64,000 nt of DNA, taken from assembly GCA_027486895.1 (NCBI GenBank), contig JAIXOE010000005.1, positions 60,471 through 124,470 of the forward strand, given 5' to 3'. The notes beneath the pieces were generated by a model. The model was not told the origin of the DNA and did no database searches. It was given only the letters and a program-made list of their open reading frames with translations. This document shows, one piece after another, positions 1 through 9,066 of the stretch. The DNA is from Sphingomonadales bacterium (GTDB lineage: Bacteria > Pseudomonadota > Alphaproteobacteria > Sphingomonadales > Sphingomonadaceae). The position numbers and the translations under genes are program-made. Each line of letters begins with the position of its first letter. Positions within the stretch are counted from its first letter, which is position 1.

Positions 1-30
1 CTGTCAGGCACTACGCCTGAACAATTACAG

Positions 31-67
31 AAGGGCGGGAACTTCGCGGTTCCCGCCCTTTCTTTTT
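31..67 (+). terminator. Rho-independent terminator of a gene left of the window
   Basis: A perfect 12-bp stem (31-42 with 49-60) closes a 6-base loop and is followed on the plus strand by a T-rich run (59-67). On the minus strand there is no T run after the stem, so it should mainly end a plus-strand transcript that enters from outside the window. A stop codon TGA in frame 3 at 18-20 could be the end of that upstream gene, but too little is visible to name it. Confidence 0.8.
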
Positions 68-1559
68 AATAAGTCACGACTTTGACCTTCTGTCCCGGAC
101 GCACAACTGAATTGGAGGTCAGGCCATTCAGCGCAAGAAATCGTTCGGTTTGCAGCGATGGGTAAGCCATTCGGTTTGCCAGCGACGCGACAGTGTCTGA
201 GCGACCTACCGTCACGACGCGTAATTTGCGTGGCTTAACCTCTGCTGCTTGCGCGTTACTCAGGCGAACCATGCTGGCAAACATGCCATCAAATGGGCTG
301 GTATTGGCGGCTGTGATGGTCACAAAATGATATGCCGTGCCGGGCGACCATTCATAGGCAAAAACGGAAACTGCGCGCTGCCCCTGCTGCGTATTCACGA
401 CGCTACTGGAATAAAATGCCGGGATGCCGTTAATCGTTGTCCTTCGAATTTCGCCTACCGGAATTGCGGTGTTTCCGCCTGACACAGATTTGAACGCATT
501 GCTGATATAGGCATCACGATTGCCGTCGAATGCCGCTGATGTGAACACCGCCTTGCCTGTGTTGCCGTTTATGGAGACGGCCTCGCTTCCGTTTTGAACG
601 CCGAATCCGGTTGGCGCCGTAAACCGCATTTTCAATTGCGGATGGATAAATGCCTGCCCCTCAACGACGCCTTGTACCGGATCGTCACCATAGAGCATGC
701 CATCAATCGCCGCGAAATGGGCGTCGGCGTTGCGCAATGTGCTGGCAGGAAAGGATTTTGACTGCGTAATCGCCCGTGCAACCCGCCGTGCCGGATCGGG
801 ATGCGTACTGGCCCATTCGGGCACCGCATTGTCACCAAGGCCAGCGACCCGCGAGTCTAGGCTCGTCTGCAATGCCAACGAATTCAGCATCGATGACAGC
901 GCGCTTGGATCGTATCCCGCCTTGCTCAAATAGCGTATGCCGAAGTCATCCGCCTCTTCCTCTTGTGTCCGCGAATATTTTAGACTGAAGACTTGCGCCA
1001 GCGGTCCAGCATATTGCTTGAGACCTCCACCGACAGCACCAAGCAGTCCGCCGGAATCGCCCAGCACCGAACCTAAAATCGTACCGCCCATCCCCAAAAT
1101 ACCGGCAAGCGTCGCGTTATTCTTGCGCTTTTGGCTGTGGCGCGCAGCCGTATGGCCAACTTCATGTCCCAATACGCCCGCCATCTCTGCCTCACTGTTG
1201 CAAAGGGCGACCAATTGGCGCGTGATGTAAACATAGCCACCCGGTAGCGCGAATGCGTTGTTCACCGACGAATTGAGCAGCGTGACGTTGAAATCATTCT
1301 GTGAATTGCCAAGCCCAGATTGCACCGCAATATTTTTGCCGACTCGCACCACATAGGCTGTCTGTGGGCTTTGCATGGGACCGCCGAATTCTTTCAGGAT
1401 TTCGGTATGATATTTGGCGCCCTCTGTCTTTTCTTGGGCACTGAATGCGCGCGGCGCGGCAGGTTGCTTTGTTTTTGCGTCTGCCGGAAGACTAACAACC
1501 GCTGTCGTCAATCCAAAGATTGCGACGCTGGTAGCCATAAGAATTTTGGAATTGCGCAT
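66..1559 (-). CDS. Secreted M48 family zinc metalloprotease with C-terminal LysM-like domain
   Basis: A 497-residue protein with an N-terminal signal sequence (about residues 1-28, ending ADA). It carries the zinc metallopeptidase motif HEVGH (about 132-136), and the downstream EEEADDFG supplies the third zinc-ligand glutamate, as in M48 (BepA/LoiP-like) peptidases. A Gly/Leu-rich stretch lies between them (about 150-185). The last 50 residues resemble a LysM fold (VGRSDTVASLANRM and VRPGQKVKV), so peptidoglycan binding is inferred. It probably acts in the periplasm in envelope protein quality control. A strong ribosome site (AGGAGG) precedes the ATG. The gene stands apart from accA by a 98-base gap that holds a palindrome. 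Family assignment is firm; the substrate is unknown. Confidence 0.9.
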   Translation of the reverse strand: MRNSKILMATSVAIFGLTTAVVSLPADAKTKQPAAPRAFSAQEKTEGAKYHTEILKEFGGPMQSPQTAYVVRVGKNIAVQSGLGNSQNDFNVTLLNSSVNNAFALPGGYVYITRQLVALCNSEAEMAGVLGHEVGHTAARHSQKRKNNATLAGILGMGGTILGSVLGDSGGLLGAVGGGLKQYAGPLAQVFSLKYSRTQEEEADDFGIRYLSKAGYDPSALSSMLNSLALQTSLDSRVAGLGDNAVPEWASTHPDPARRVARAITQSKSFPASTLRNADAHFAAIDGMLYGDDPVQGVVEGQAFIHPQLKMRFTAPTGFGVQNGSEAVSINGNTGKAVFTSAAFDGNRDAYISNAFKSVSGGNTAIPVGEIRRTTINGIPAFYSSSVVNTQQGQRAVSVFAYEWSPGTAYHFVTITAANTSPFDGMFASMVRLSNAQAAEVKPRKLRVVTVGRSDTVASLANRMAYPSLQTERFLALNGLTSNSVVRPGQKVKVVTY

Positions 1560-1582
1560 TCATGTCCTCCTAAAGTCAGGAG

Positions 1583-1605
1583 AACATAATTTATCACATT
1601 ATGTT
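1583..1605. promoter_or_regulatory. AT-rich palindrome upstream of the M48 protease gene
   Basis: Arms of 8 bp (1583-1590 and 1598-1605, AACATAAT and its complement) are separated by 7 bases. The palindrome lies 24-46 bases upstream of the M48 start codon in otherwise GC-richer DNA. It could be an operator overlapping the promoter, or a weak hairpin after accA. Nothing identifies a regulator. Confidence 0.35.
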
Positions 1606-1657
1606 GCGCACCAACGTAAATTCTTGTGTCGCTGCAACGGGCAACATCTGAATATGT

Positions 1658-2602
1658 TTACGCACCCATGGCTAAAAACTTAGCCCGGCGTTGCTGCAGG
1701 AGCTCTTTGGACGAAAACGCAGAAAGCGCCTCCAGTTCCTCGCCAATTGCTTTTCCAAGCGATGCAGCCGCGAGCACATGGTCGCGATGCGCGCCGCCCA
1801 TCGGCTCTTTAACGATACGGTCAATGATACGGAGCGACTTCAAATCATCGGCCGTCATCTTCATGGCCTGCGCCGCATCAGCCGCCTTATCGCCTGTCCG
1901 CCACAAGATTGACGCACATCCTTCAGGTGAAATGACCGAGTAAACGGCATATTCAAACATCAAGATGCGGTCCGCAGCCGCAAGTGCGACCGCGCCGCCC
2001 GAACCGCCCTCACCCACGATGCATGCAATCATGGGCACGCCAAGCGCGAGGCATTTTTCTGTGGAGCGGGCGATAGCTTCGGCCTGTCCACGCTCTTCTG
2101 CCTGAATGCCCGGAAACGCTCCCGATGTATCTACCAGGCTAACCACCGGAATTCCAAACCGGTCGGCAAGCTCCATCAGCCGTATGGCTTTGCGATAGCC
2201 CTCTGGCTTCCCCATGCCGAAATTATGACGAAGGCGGCTTTGCGTGTCGTCACCCTTTTCATGGCCAATGACCATGACCCGGCGGCCGTTAAGTCGCGCG
2301 AGCCCTCCGATAATGGCCTGATCGTCGGCAAATGCGCGGTCACCAGCCAAGGGCATGAAATCTTCAAATATCGACGCGATAAAATGTTTGAAATGCGGCC
2401 GCTCAGGATGCCGCGCAACCTGCGTTTTCTGCCACGCGGTCAAATTCGCGTACGTGTCCTTGAGTTGCTTGTCCGCTTTGTCGCGCAGCTTCCCGATTTC
2501 CGCGCTGACATCAATGTCGCTTTCCTGCGCAGCATCCTGCAGTTCAACAATGCGCGCTTCCAAAGCGGCGACAGGTTTTTCGAAATCAAGATATACCATC
2601 AT
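1658..2602 (-). CDS. accA: Acetyl-CoA carboxylase, carboxyltransferase subunit alpha
   Basis: A 314-residue protein of the usual AccA length. It forms the carboxyltransferase with AccD and moves CO2 from biotin on AccB to acetyl-CoA, giving malonyl-CoA for fatty acid synthesis in the cytoplasm. It shows the AccA N-terminal helix ([18 protein letters not shown]), the conserved segment [16 protein letters not shown], and the crotonase-like oxyanion-hole region ([19 protein letters not shown]). The start ATG at 2602 overlaps the stop of the upstream recombinase gene by four bases (ATGA), so the two are probably translationally coupled. accD is not in the window. Confidence 0.97.
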   Translation of the reverse strand: MMVYLDFEKPVAALEARIVELQDAAQESDIDVSAEIGKLRDKADKQLKDTYANLTAWQKTQVARHPERPHFKHFIASIFEDFMPLAGDRAFADDQAIIGGLARLNGRRVMVIGHEKGDDTQSRLRHNFGMGKPEGYRKAIRLMELADRFGIPVVSLVDTSGAFPGIQAEERGQAEAIARSTEKCLALGVPMIACIVGEGGSGGAVALAAADRILMFEYAVYSVISPEGCASILWRTGDKAADAAQAMKMTADDLKSLRIIDRIVKEPMGGAHRDHVLAAASLGKAIGEELEALSAFSSKELLQQRRAKFLAMGA

Positions 2603-3525
2603 GACTGCCGGTTAGAGCCTGTCGCGCCACGGGTCAACGTGCGCATTGCGAGTGGATGCCTTCGGTTGACCAACTCCACCAAACGGCTGCTGTCCACATG
2701 TGTGTAAATTTGGGTGGTCGCGATGTCGACATGGCCCAACATTGCCTGAAGCGCCCTGAGGTTCGCACCGCCCGCCAAAAGATGCGTGGCAAAGGCATGC
2801 CGCAGCACATGGGGGCTCACTTTTGCAGGATCTAAGCCGGATTGGGCGGCGAGCGCCTTGATGATCTGGAAAAGGCGAATACGGCTGATATGTCCGGCGC
2901 GCGACGGAAACAGAAAACGTGATTTTTCCGGAACAAAAGCAAGCCATGTGCCAACCGCCTGCCGCGCACGGTTTGAAATGGGAACCATTCGTTCCTTTGC
3001 GCCCTTGCCCTTCACGATGATAAATGGCTTGTCCGAAACAATCGCACTGCGCGGCAGCGCCACCAATTCGGTCGCACGCAATCCGGACCCGTAAAGCAGT
3101 TCAATTAATGCCGCCAAGCGATACTCCGTGGCCGCAGGCGATGGCTGCGCAAGCTTCGATTCAATTGCGCCAAACAAAAGATCCACCTCTGCCGTATCAA
3201 GGATTTTTGGCAGCGCGCGCACTTGCGCAGGCTTTGGCAGGGCAGCGGAAGGATTGTCATCGCGAAACCCCTCCTCATGCAAAAATCCGAAAAAGCGCCT
3301 TAGCACCGATGCTTTTCGCGCCACTGAACTGTTGGCAAGATCGCGCCAGTGGCTTGAAAGCTTCACCAATATATCTGCATCGGCTTTTGCCAGTTTTCCC
3401 CCCGCGAGGCTCGATGCTGCTAGCAGGTCACTCGCATAAGCTGCGCTTGTATTTGCCGCAACGCCCTGCTCGGCCGCCAGCATTTCAATGAAGCGCGCTA
3501 TCAGGTCTCGGTCGGTCGCGCTCAT
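2599..3525 (-). CDS. xerD: Tyrosine recombinase XerD
   Basis: A 308-residue site-specific recombinase that, with XerC, should resolve chromosome dimers at dif. An N-terminal SAM-like core-binding domain (about 1-95) precedes the catalytic domain with all expected residues: Arg150 ([11 protein letters not shown]), Lys174 (KGKGAKERM), His239 and Arg242 ([12 protein letters not shown]), His265 (LGHVDIATT) and the nucleophile Tyr274 (QIYTHVD). I call it XerD rather than XerC by its sequence character and because a second recombinase at 25.5 kb looks more XerC-like; the split is tentative. It is followed by accA with a four-base overlap, an arrangement I believe recurs in sphingomonads. Confidence 0.88.
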   Translation of the reverse strand: MSATDRDLIARFIEMLAAEQGVAANTSAAYASDLLAASSLAGGKLAKADADILVKLSSHWRDLANSSVARKASVLRRFFGFLHEEGFRDDNPSAALPKPAQVRALPKILDTAEVDLLFGAIESKLAQPSPAATEYRLAALIELLYGSGLRATELVALPRSAIVSDKPFIIVKGKGAKERMVPISNRARQAVGTWLAFVPEKSRFLFPSRAGHISRIRLFQIIKALAAQSGLDPAKVSPHVLRHAFATHLLAGGANLRALQAMLGHVDIATTQIYTHVDSSRLVELVNRRHPLAMRTLTRGATGSNRQS

Positions 3526-3556
3526 ATCCGTCGATCAGAGGGCGTTGGCCCGAATA

Positions 3557-5368
3557 TCACCCAAAGGTAACCGCTTCAGCCGCGATCATTCGGGCTTCCG
3601 CCTCAAGCCCCACCTGACGCAGCGAACGCACGATATAATAGAGATGATGCGCAGGCACCACAGCCCATGACGGGGCCTGCATGCCAGCGGTCGCCATCAA
3701 TGCGACCGTGCCTTGCTCACCGCGATCCGCAGCAGCCGAAATCGCCTTCGACCAAGCCGTTTGCTGCGCAATATTTACCTTCAGATCGCCAGCAAAATCA
3801 CTTTGTGCGCCAGACTCTATTCGGCCCAGCCCGGCAAGACCAGCAAGCAAAAGCGCTGACTTGTGCCCGTCCAGGCTGTTGTCATTGCCATAAAATTCAT
3901 CGAGATCGCCATAGTCCGCCATTGTGACGCGGCCAGGTGCGCCTAAAGTAACCAGAGCCCATCCCAGCGAGCCGCCAGAGACGATATTGCTCCAGCGCGC
4001 TGCCGAGCGGTCAAGCCCCGCCGTCAGCATAGAAGCAATCAAGCCATCAGCCTGCGCAACATGGTCTGAACTTGGGTTGATAAGCGCCGCAGCGCGCGCC
4101 GTCATAACCAAAGCGGCTTGATAGCTCGCACCCGTCCGCTCTGCGCCCCAGATAGATGCCATTGCGGCAACTTTTCCGTCAGCGTCAGACGCAGTGTAAG
4201 CGTTACCCAGATTTTCTGCCTGCGTCTTTAAAGCATCGGATGCATCTGGATCGTCGAGAACCTGCGCAAAGAGATCGACCATGTCGCGATTGGAAAATAC
4301 GCCCAGCGCTGCGGCACCCGGTGCATATTTGGCGCGTGTTGCGGGTGCAAACATCGGTAGCTGCGCGCGCCAACCGGCAACCTGACGACCGCTCTTGTTG
4401 AACAACTGCTCCGGCGGCTCAAGGCCAACGGCTGCGGACAATCCAAAGCGCCAGGGGTTCATTCCCTCAACGCCTTCCCATTCGATTTTAACCGACCGGC
4501 GGCCGTTAATGCCCGCACCCACCGCTTTTTCAGTGAGGCGATAATCGACGCCACGCACCCAGCCTTGATAGCGTCCCTGATTTATAAAGGCTGTGGCACT
4601 GCCCTGTTCACCAGCGAGCGACGCGCAAATAGCGCGCGACATTTTCCAGCGCCCGCTGTTCACAAGGCGAACACCGCTTTCAGTCAAAGGGCATATGCCA
4701 GCCAGATCGCCATTGGCGAGATAGGTCTGCATCGCGACCTCGTGAAGTCGTTTGGTATAATTGCCGGCATCGACTTGCTGAACGAGCCCCCGCGCAACGA
4801 CGGAATCGCCCATGCGCAACAACAGCCATGCGCGCTCTGCGGTCCAGTCAGCGCCATTGACGCCCTCTGGCGTGTTTGTGCGGCTGGCGAGCAGGCGCCT
4901 TGCCATGATCGTTCCCCAACGCGATGCGATGGGGCCCGAGGTACGCTCCACAACTTGTTTCAGGAACACGCCGTCCATCGAGCCGAACGACGCCGCTGGA
5001 AATCCACCCGATGTCTCTGAGATAATGCCAATCGCCGAAAGTGAGCGGCGCGCAGCAGGCGGAACGTCATACCGAATGACCATTTCCTGCGCGTCTTCTT
5101 CATCCTCTTCAGCGGCCGCTTCGTCAGTCGCGACTTCTGCACCAGCTTGACCAGAGACCGGTTTCACCGATGATGTTCCGGTTGCGGGAGTTGACGGCGT
5201 ATTAGACGGCGTTGGACGCGCCGGATTCGTGGGTGCGGGCGGCGCGGGATCACCAAAGCCTTCAGGAAGGAGCGATTCCGGCCCCTGCTGCCCCAATGCG
5301 GGTAATGCAAATGCAAGGATGACAGCGGTTGCTGCCAAAAGCCCGCCTTTTGTTATTTTATCAGTCAA
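3557..5368 (-). CDS. Unrecognised secreted or periplasmic protein, 603 residues
   Basis: I do not recognise this family. The protein begins with a signal sequence (about 1-26, ending ALPALGQ). A Pro/Thr/Ser-rich linker follows (about 38-75), then a very acidic patch (about 80-97, EAAAEEDEEDAQEM), then about 500 residues rich in Ala and Leu that look mostly alpha-helical, perhaps a repeat solenoid. No catalytic motif is evident. The start is TTG at 5368, because only this start gives a complete signal peptide. The TTG overlaps the stop of the small upstream membrane-protein gene (TTGA), implying translational coupling. A role in the envelope is inferred from the signal peptide only. xerD follows 31 bases downstream. 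Confidence 0.8.
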   Translation of the reverse strand: MTDKITKGGLLAATAVILAFALPALGQQGPESLLPEGFGDPAPPAPTNPARPTPSNTPSTPATGTSSVKPVSGQAGAEVATDEAAAEEDEEDAQEMVIRYDVPPAARRSLSAIGIISETSGGFPAASFGSMDGVFLKQVVERTSGPIASRWGTIMARRLLASRTNTPEGVNGADWTAERAWLLLRMGDSVVARGLVQQVDAGNYTKRLHEVAMQTYLANGDLAGICPLTESGVRLVNSGRWKMSRAICASLAGEQGSATAFINQGRYQGWVRGVDYRLTEKAVGAGINGRRSVKIEWEGVEGMNPWRFGLSAAVGLEPPEQLFNKSGRQVAGWRAQLPMFAPATRAKYAPGAAALGVFSNRDMVDLFAQVLDDPDASDALKTQAENLGNAYTASDADGKVAAMASIWGAERTGASYQAALVMTARAAALINPSSDHVAQADGLIASMLTAGLDRSAARWSNIVSGGSLGWALVTLGAPGRVTMADYGDLDEFYGNDNSLDGHKSALLLAGLAGLGRIESGAQSDFAGDLKVNIAQQTAWSKAISAAADRGEQGTVALMATAGMQAPSWAVVPAHHLYYIVRSLRQVGLEAEARMIAAEAVTFG

Positions 5369-5556
5369 TGACGCGAACCTGTTTCAATTTTTGGGGGCTG
5401 CACTGCAATTTCTCTAGTCTGCATGGGTTGTTCACCGCCTAACCATGCAAGCCAGAGTAGCAAGCCAAATGCCACTGCCGCAACAATTAGAAAGCGTAAA
5501 AACCGGTTTTTACGTCTGCCGCTCGGTAACTGCTGTGTAATATACTGCTTTTCCAT
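5365..5556 (-). CDS. Small single-pass membrane protein, unrecognised
   Basis: A 63-residue protein from an ATG at 5556 (a start seven codons upstream is also open). Residues about 14-20 are basic (GRRKNRF), followed by one clear transmembrane segment (about 20-41, FLRFLIVAAVAFGLLLWLAW) and a short polar tail. The basic stretch before the membrane segment predicts an N-in, C-out topology. The stop overlaps the TTG start of the 603-residue secreted protein by four bases, so the two are very likely made together. The start lies about 65 bases from aroK on the other strand. It is too short for homology by eye; the coupling is the main reason to believe it is real. Confidence 0.6.
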   Translation of the reverse strand: MEKQYITQQLPSGRRKNRFLRFLIVAAVAFGLLLWLAWLGGEQPMQTREIAVQPPKIETGSRH

Positions 5557-5621
5557 AATATTCCGGATAAGTGGCAAACTGCTTTCGGGTTACGGATAGC
5601 CGATATATAGGCAGTGTCGCA

Positions 5622-6185
5622 ATGCCCGGAAACGACGAACAACAAATCGGAAGCGACCGAACATCTACTGACCCGGTTATCGACCGGCCTATCGTACTTG
5701 TCGGGATGATGGGCGTGGGCAAAAGCAGCATTGGGAAGCGCCTTGCCGCGCGGTTGAACGTACCCTTTGCCGATGCGGACGATGAAATTGAGGCCGCGTC
5801 CGGGCTGTCCATTGCCGAAATATTCGAAAAGTTCGGGGAAGGCTATTTTCGCGATGGCGAACGACGCGTTATCGCGCGGCTTATCGAAGGCGCACCCAAG
5901 ATTATCGCCACAGGCGGCGGCGCGTTCGTCAATGCGGACACGCGCGCACTCATTTTGAAACGCGCGATATCTATTTGGCTGGATGCGGACATAAAAGTCC
6001 TGGCGGACCGGGTTGGTCGGCGAAGCCATCGGCCCCTGCTTAAGGACAAGGACCCTGTTGAAGTCCTGACCGAGCTTGGCAAGATTAGAAACCCGTTATA
6101 TGCGGCGGCCAACCTTCATATTCGCAGCGATACATCGCCGCATATGCGGACCGTTGAAAATATCGTGAAGGCCCTTGCCCAATGA
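5622..6185 (+). CDS. aroK: Shikimate kinase
   Basis: A 187-residue enzyme that phosphorylates shikimate with ATP in the cytoplasmic pathway to chorismate and aromatic amino acids. The Walker A motif GVGKSSIG (about 31-38) sits in GMMGVGKSSIGKRL. The shikimate-binding DADDEIE and the GGGAF segment are present, and the C-terminal region ends NPLYAAANLHI as in the family. An N-terminal tail of about 20 residues precedes the kinase core; a further start 17 codons upstream (5571) is open but would run into the opposite gene's promoter region. The stop overlaps the aroB start (ATGA), so aroK-aroB form one operon, as in many proteobacteria. Confidence 0.95.
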   Translation: MPGNDEQQIGSDRTSTDPVIDRPIVLVGMMGVGKSSIGKRLAARLNVPFADADDEIEAASGLSIAEIFEKFGEGYFRDGERRVIARLIEGAPKIIATGGGAFVNADTRALILKRAISIWLDADIKVLADRVGRRSHRPLLKDKDPVEVLTELGKIRNPLYAAANLHIRSDTSPHMRTVENIVKALAQ

Positions 6186-7288
6186 CCGTCATTTCCGTCG
6201 ACCTGACCAATGCGCCCTATGACATTCACGTCCGCGCAGGCCTGATGGCGCAGGCGCCGGAGTATCTGGCTCCGTATGCCCGCGACAATCGGTTATTGGT
6301 GGTAACAGACAAAAATGTTGCACGCGCAGTCTGGCCCGCGCTCGAAGCCGCGCTTACCGCCGCTGGCGTGGAAACGGCGGCGTATGTGTTGCCTGCAGGC
6401 GAAGCTGGCAAGAGCTGGAGTGAACTGGAGAAGCTGACTGATTGGATGCTTGCGCAGCATGTTGAACGCAGCGACCATGTCGTGGCGCTTGGCGGCGGCG
6501 TTGTGGGCGACATCACCGGATTTGCGACGCATATCGTCAAGCGCGGCTGTTCGTTCGTGCAAATCCCGACAACCTTGCTGGCGCAAGTGGACAGCAGCGT
6601 CGGCGGCAAGACAGCCATCAACAGCATAGCGGGCAAAAACCTTGTCGGCGCATTTCATCAGCCCGCATTGGTGCTGATCGACCCAGAATTGCTTTCGACC
6701 CTCCCGCCCCGCCAATTGGCCGCTGGTTTTGCCGAAGTGGTCAAATATGGCCTGATCGATGACCCCGATTTCTTCCAATATTGCGAAGACAATCTGGACA
6801 GCTTTTTCGCCGGTGACGCCAGCGTGCGCGCAACTGCCATCATCACATCGGTTGAATCAAAAGCGCGCATCGTCGCCGCTGACGAAACCGAACGCACCGG
6901 CACGCGGGCACTGTTGAACCTGGGCCACACCTTTGGCCACGCGCTCGAAGCTGACACGGGGTTTTCGGACAGACTGTTCCATGGCGAAGCCGTCGCAGCG
7001 GGGATGGCATTGGCGTTTCGCTATTCAGTCCGGCTTGGTCTGTGCGCAGCAGAGGATGCAGCGCGCGTCTCGCAGCTACTCAAGCGCGCGAGCTTGCCCA
7101 CTTCGCTGTCAGAAGCGGGTGTTACCGCAAATGGCGCTGCACTGGTCGATTATATGCGGCACGACAAAAAGATGAGCGGCGGCACTTTGCCTTTCCTGCT
7201 CACAAGAGGAATAGGCCAGACCTTCCTGTCGAAGGATGTTGTGCTGGATGACGTCGCGGCGTTTCTCGACGATGAAGCTCAATCCTGA
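6182..7288 (+). CDS. aroB: 3-dehydroquinate synthase
   Basis: A 368-residue NAD- and metal-dependent enzyme that cyclises DAHP to 3-dehydroquinate, the second step of the shikimate pathway. Visible family features are LPAGEAGKSW, the glycine-rich ALGGGVVGDITGFAT, the PTTLLAQVDSSVGGKTAIN segment, and zinc ligands in LNLGHTFGHALE and the later LFHGEAVAAGM. Length is normal. It is coupled to aroK by a four-base overlap. Its last ten bases overlap the end of the convergent antiporter gene, and no terminator separates them. Confidence 0.97.
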   Translation: MTVISVDLTNAPYDIHVRAGLMAQAPEYLAPYARDNRLLVVTDKNVARAVWPALEAALTAAGVETAAYVLPAGEAGKSWSELEKLTDWMLAQHVERSDHVVALGGGVVGDITGFATHIVKRGCSFVQIPTTLLAQVDSSVGGKTAINSIAGKNLVGAFHQPALVLIDPELLSTLPPRQLAAGFAEVVKYGLIDDPDFFQYCEDNLDSFFAGDASVRATAIITSVESKARIVAADETERTGTRALLNLGHTFGHALEADTGFSDRLFHGEAVAAGMALAFRYSVRLGLCAAEDAARVSQLLKRASLPTSLSEAGVTANGAALVDYMRHDKKMSGGTLPFLLTRGIGQTFLSKDVVLDDVAAFLDDEAQS

Positions 7289-9066
7289 GCGATCAGGAAA
7301 TCATCCGAATCATCACCGCCAAAGCTGTGGCGTTTTCCCGCATGCATATCGCCACTGGTAAATTGCGCTTTTAGGCGGCTCCGGTCGCGCCGACGGAATT
7401 CGGCAATAATTTCGTGGATCATTTCAGGCTCCGTCCCGAAGAATTTGAGCGCATCGACCGACATGCGGATCGACGATTCAAAAACTTCGCGCATGATCGT
7501 TATGCCTTCATCTTCCATCAACGCCAGCGCTTGTTGCCTGTCATAGGCGCGCACAAACAACTTGGTGCGCGGGAATGTCTCGCGCACCGGCATGAGTGAA
7601 TCGGCCGTCATGTGCCGGTCGTCGATGCAGAAGAATATCGCCTGCGCATCCTCACCCCCGGCCCGTTGCAGCAAATCAATGCGCGTGCCATCGCCGTAGA
7701 ATACCTTGAAACCAAATTCGCCGCTTCGGTCGATGGTTTGCGGGTTGATGTCGATAAGTGTCACCGAACGCCCAGCTGCCTGCATGATCTGCGATACTTG
7801 TTGCCCGAACCGGCCATGGCCCACGATGATAACATTGGCTTGCGAAGCCAACTCAGGGTCATCCAACTGGGCTTCGCTTTTCGTCTTACGCGCGGCCAAT
7901 CTGCCGGCAATAATCATAAGGAACGGCGTAGATGCCATCGACAGCGTCACAACCGCCCCAAATAGGCTCGCCGCCTCCGGATCGATCAACAGGGCCTGTT
8001 GTGCCGCGGTGAACAACACAAATGCAAATTCACCACCCTGGCTCAATAGCATTGCCATGATGATCGAAGGTTTGCTTTTCAGTCCAAAGAACCGGCCCAG
8101 CGCAAAGATGATCGCAATTTTCATGGCCACCAACGCCAGTGCAAGCCCAGCGACGAACAGGGGCTGTGCCAAAATCACGTCGACATCCAGCAACATGCCG
8201 ACCGCAAGGAAAAACAGTCCGAGCAGGATCGAGCGAAACGGATCGATATCCGCCTCAAGCTCGTGCCGGTAAGGCGATTCTGCCAGCATAACGCCTGCAA
8301 CAAATGCACCCAGCGCAGGCGATACGCCAATCGACTGCATGACCGCCGCGCTGACGCAGACAGTGAAAAGCCCTGTTACGATGAACAACTCTCGTTCAGA
8401 AATCTTGCCGACAAGCCGCAGCAATGGCGACAGCAAATAGCGGCCGGCAAGCACCAGCCCGACGATGGCAAGAACCGCATATACAACAAGCCGCCAGCCA
8501 GTGATTGCGCCATCAACTGCTGGCGCACGCGACAACGCTGCCACGATTGTCAGCAACGGAACAATCGAGATGTCCTGAAACAGCAAGATCGAAAAGCTTT
8601 TCTCACCATAATCGGTCTTCATGCGGCCACGCGATTGCAGCAGCGGCAGAACCTGCGCGGTTGATGACAGAGCGAGCGGTAGTCCAAGCACCAATGCGGC
8701 TTCCCAACTGAAGGTCGGCATGGCGAGGTGAATAATGGCAAACATTCCGAGGCCGCACAACGTTACCTGCAGCGGACCAAACAGCAAAATGTCCCTGCGC
8801 AACAGCCACAGTCGGCTAGGCGATAGCTCCAGTCCGACAAGGAAGAGCAGCAATATGATGCCGATTTCCGAGTAGGCCAATATGGTTTCAGGCGCGCCAA
8901 TCAGGCCAAGTCCGTCCGGGCCAATAACGATTCCTGCGACAAGATATCCAAGTACCGCGCCAAGCCCCAGACGACGGAAAATGAGAACCGCAACCAGCGC
9001 AGCGCCTAGCAATACCACTCCGCCAAGCATCACGTCCGCAACAAGGTTATGCGGCGCGTCCTCCAT
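7279..9066 (-). CDS. CPA2 family monovalent cation:proton antiporter with RCK domain
   Basis: A 595-residue inner-membrane protein of the KefB/KefC type. About twelve transmembrane helices fill residues 1-385 and include the conserved LLFLVGLELSPSRLW and LALSSTAQVLPLL segments. A TrkA-N/RCK nucleotide-binding domain follows (about 405-530) with the dinucleotide motif VGHGRFGQQV. The polar tail ends in a basic and Ser/Asp-rich stretch. It likely exchanges K+ or Na+ for H+; ion specificity and gating by glutathione adducts, as in Kef, cannot be read from sequence. The start ATG overlaps the stop of the upstream IscU-like gene. Confidence 0.9.
   Translation of the reverse strand: MEDAPHNLVADVMLGGVVLLGAALVAVLIFRRLGLGAVLGYLVAGIVIGPDGLGLIGAPETILAYSEIGIILLLFLVGLELSPSRLWLLRRDILLFGPLQVTLCGLGMFAIIHLAMPTFSWEAALVLGLPLALSSTAQVLPLLQSRGRMKTDYGEKSFSILLFQDISIVPLLTIVAALSRAPAVDGAITGWRLVVYAVLAIVGLVLAGRYLLSPLLRLVGKISERELFIVTGLFTVCVSAAVMQSIGVSPALGAFVAGVMLAESPYRHELEADIDPFRSILLGLFFLAVGMLLDVDVILAQPLFVAGLALALVAMKIAIIFALGRFFGLKSKPSIIMAMLLSQGGEFAFVLFTAAQQALLIDPEAASLFGAVVTLSMASTPFLMIIAGRLAARKTKSEAQLDDPELASQANVIIVGHGRFGQQVSQIMQAAGRSVTLIDINPQTIDRSGEFGFKVFYGDGTRIDLLQRAGGEDAQAIFFCIDDRHMTADSLMPVRETFPRTKLFVRAYDRQQALALMEDEGITIMREVFESSIRMSVDALKFFGTEPEMIHEIIAEFRRRDRSRLKAQFTSGDMHAGKRHSFGGDDSDDFLIAQD

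Noticed and set aside
1..69. Open frame 1 to a TAA at 67-69 as the end of a protein gene
   Set aside because: It would run through the terminator hairpin. A TGA in frame 3 at 18-20 just before the hairpin is a better gene end, but neither can be supported.
2599..3525. Mobile-element integrase interpretation of the two tyrosine recombinases (here and at 25541-26425)
   Set aside because: Both are short housekeeping-type Xer proteins with no adjacent tRNA, attachment repeats, excisionase or phage genes.
7612..8664. Plus-strand open frames opposite the cation antiporter
   Set aside because: They are antisense shadows of a long membrane-protein gene whose family and motifs are clear.
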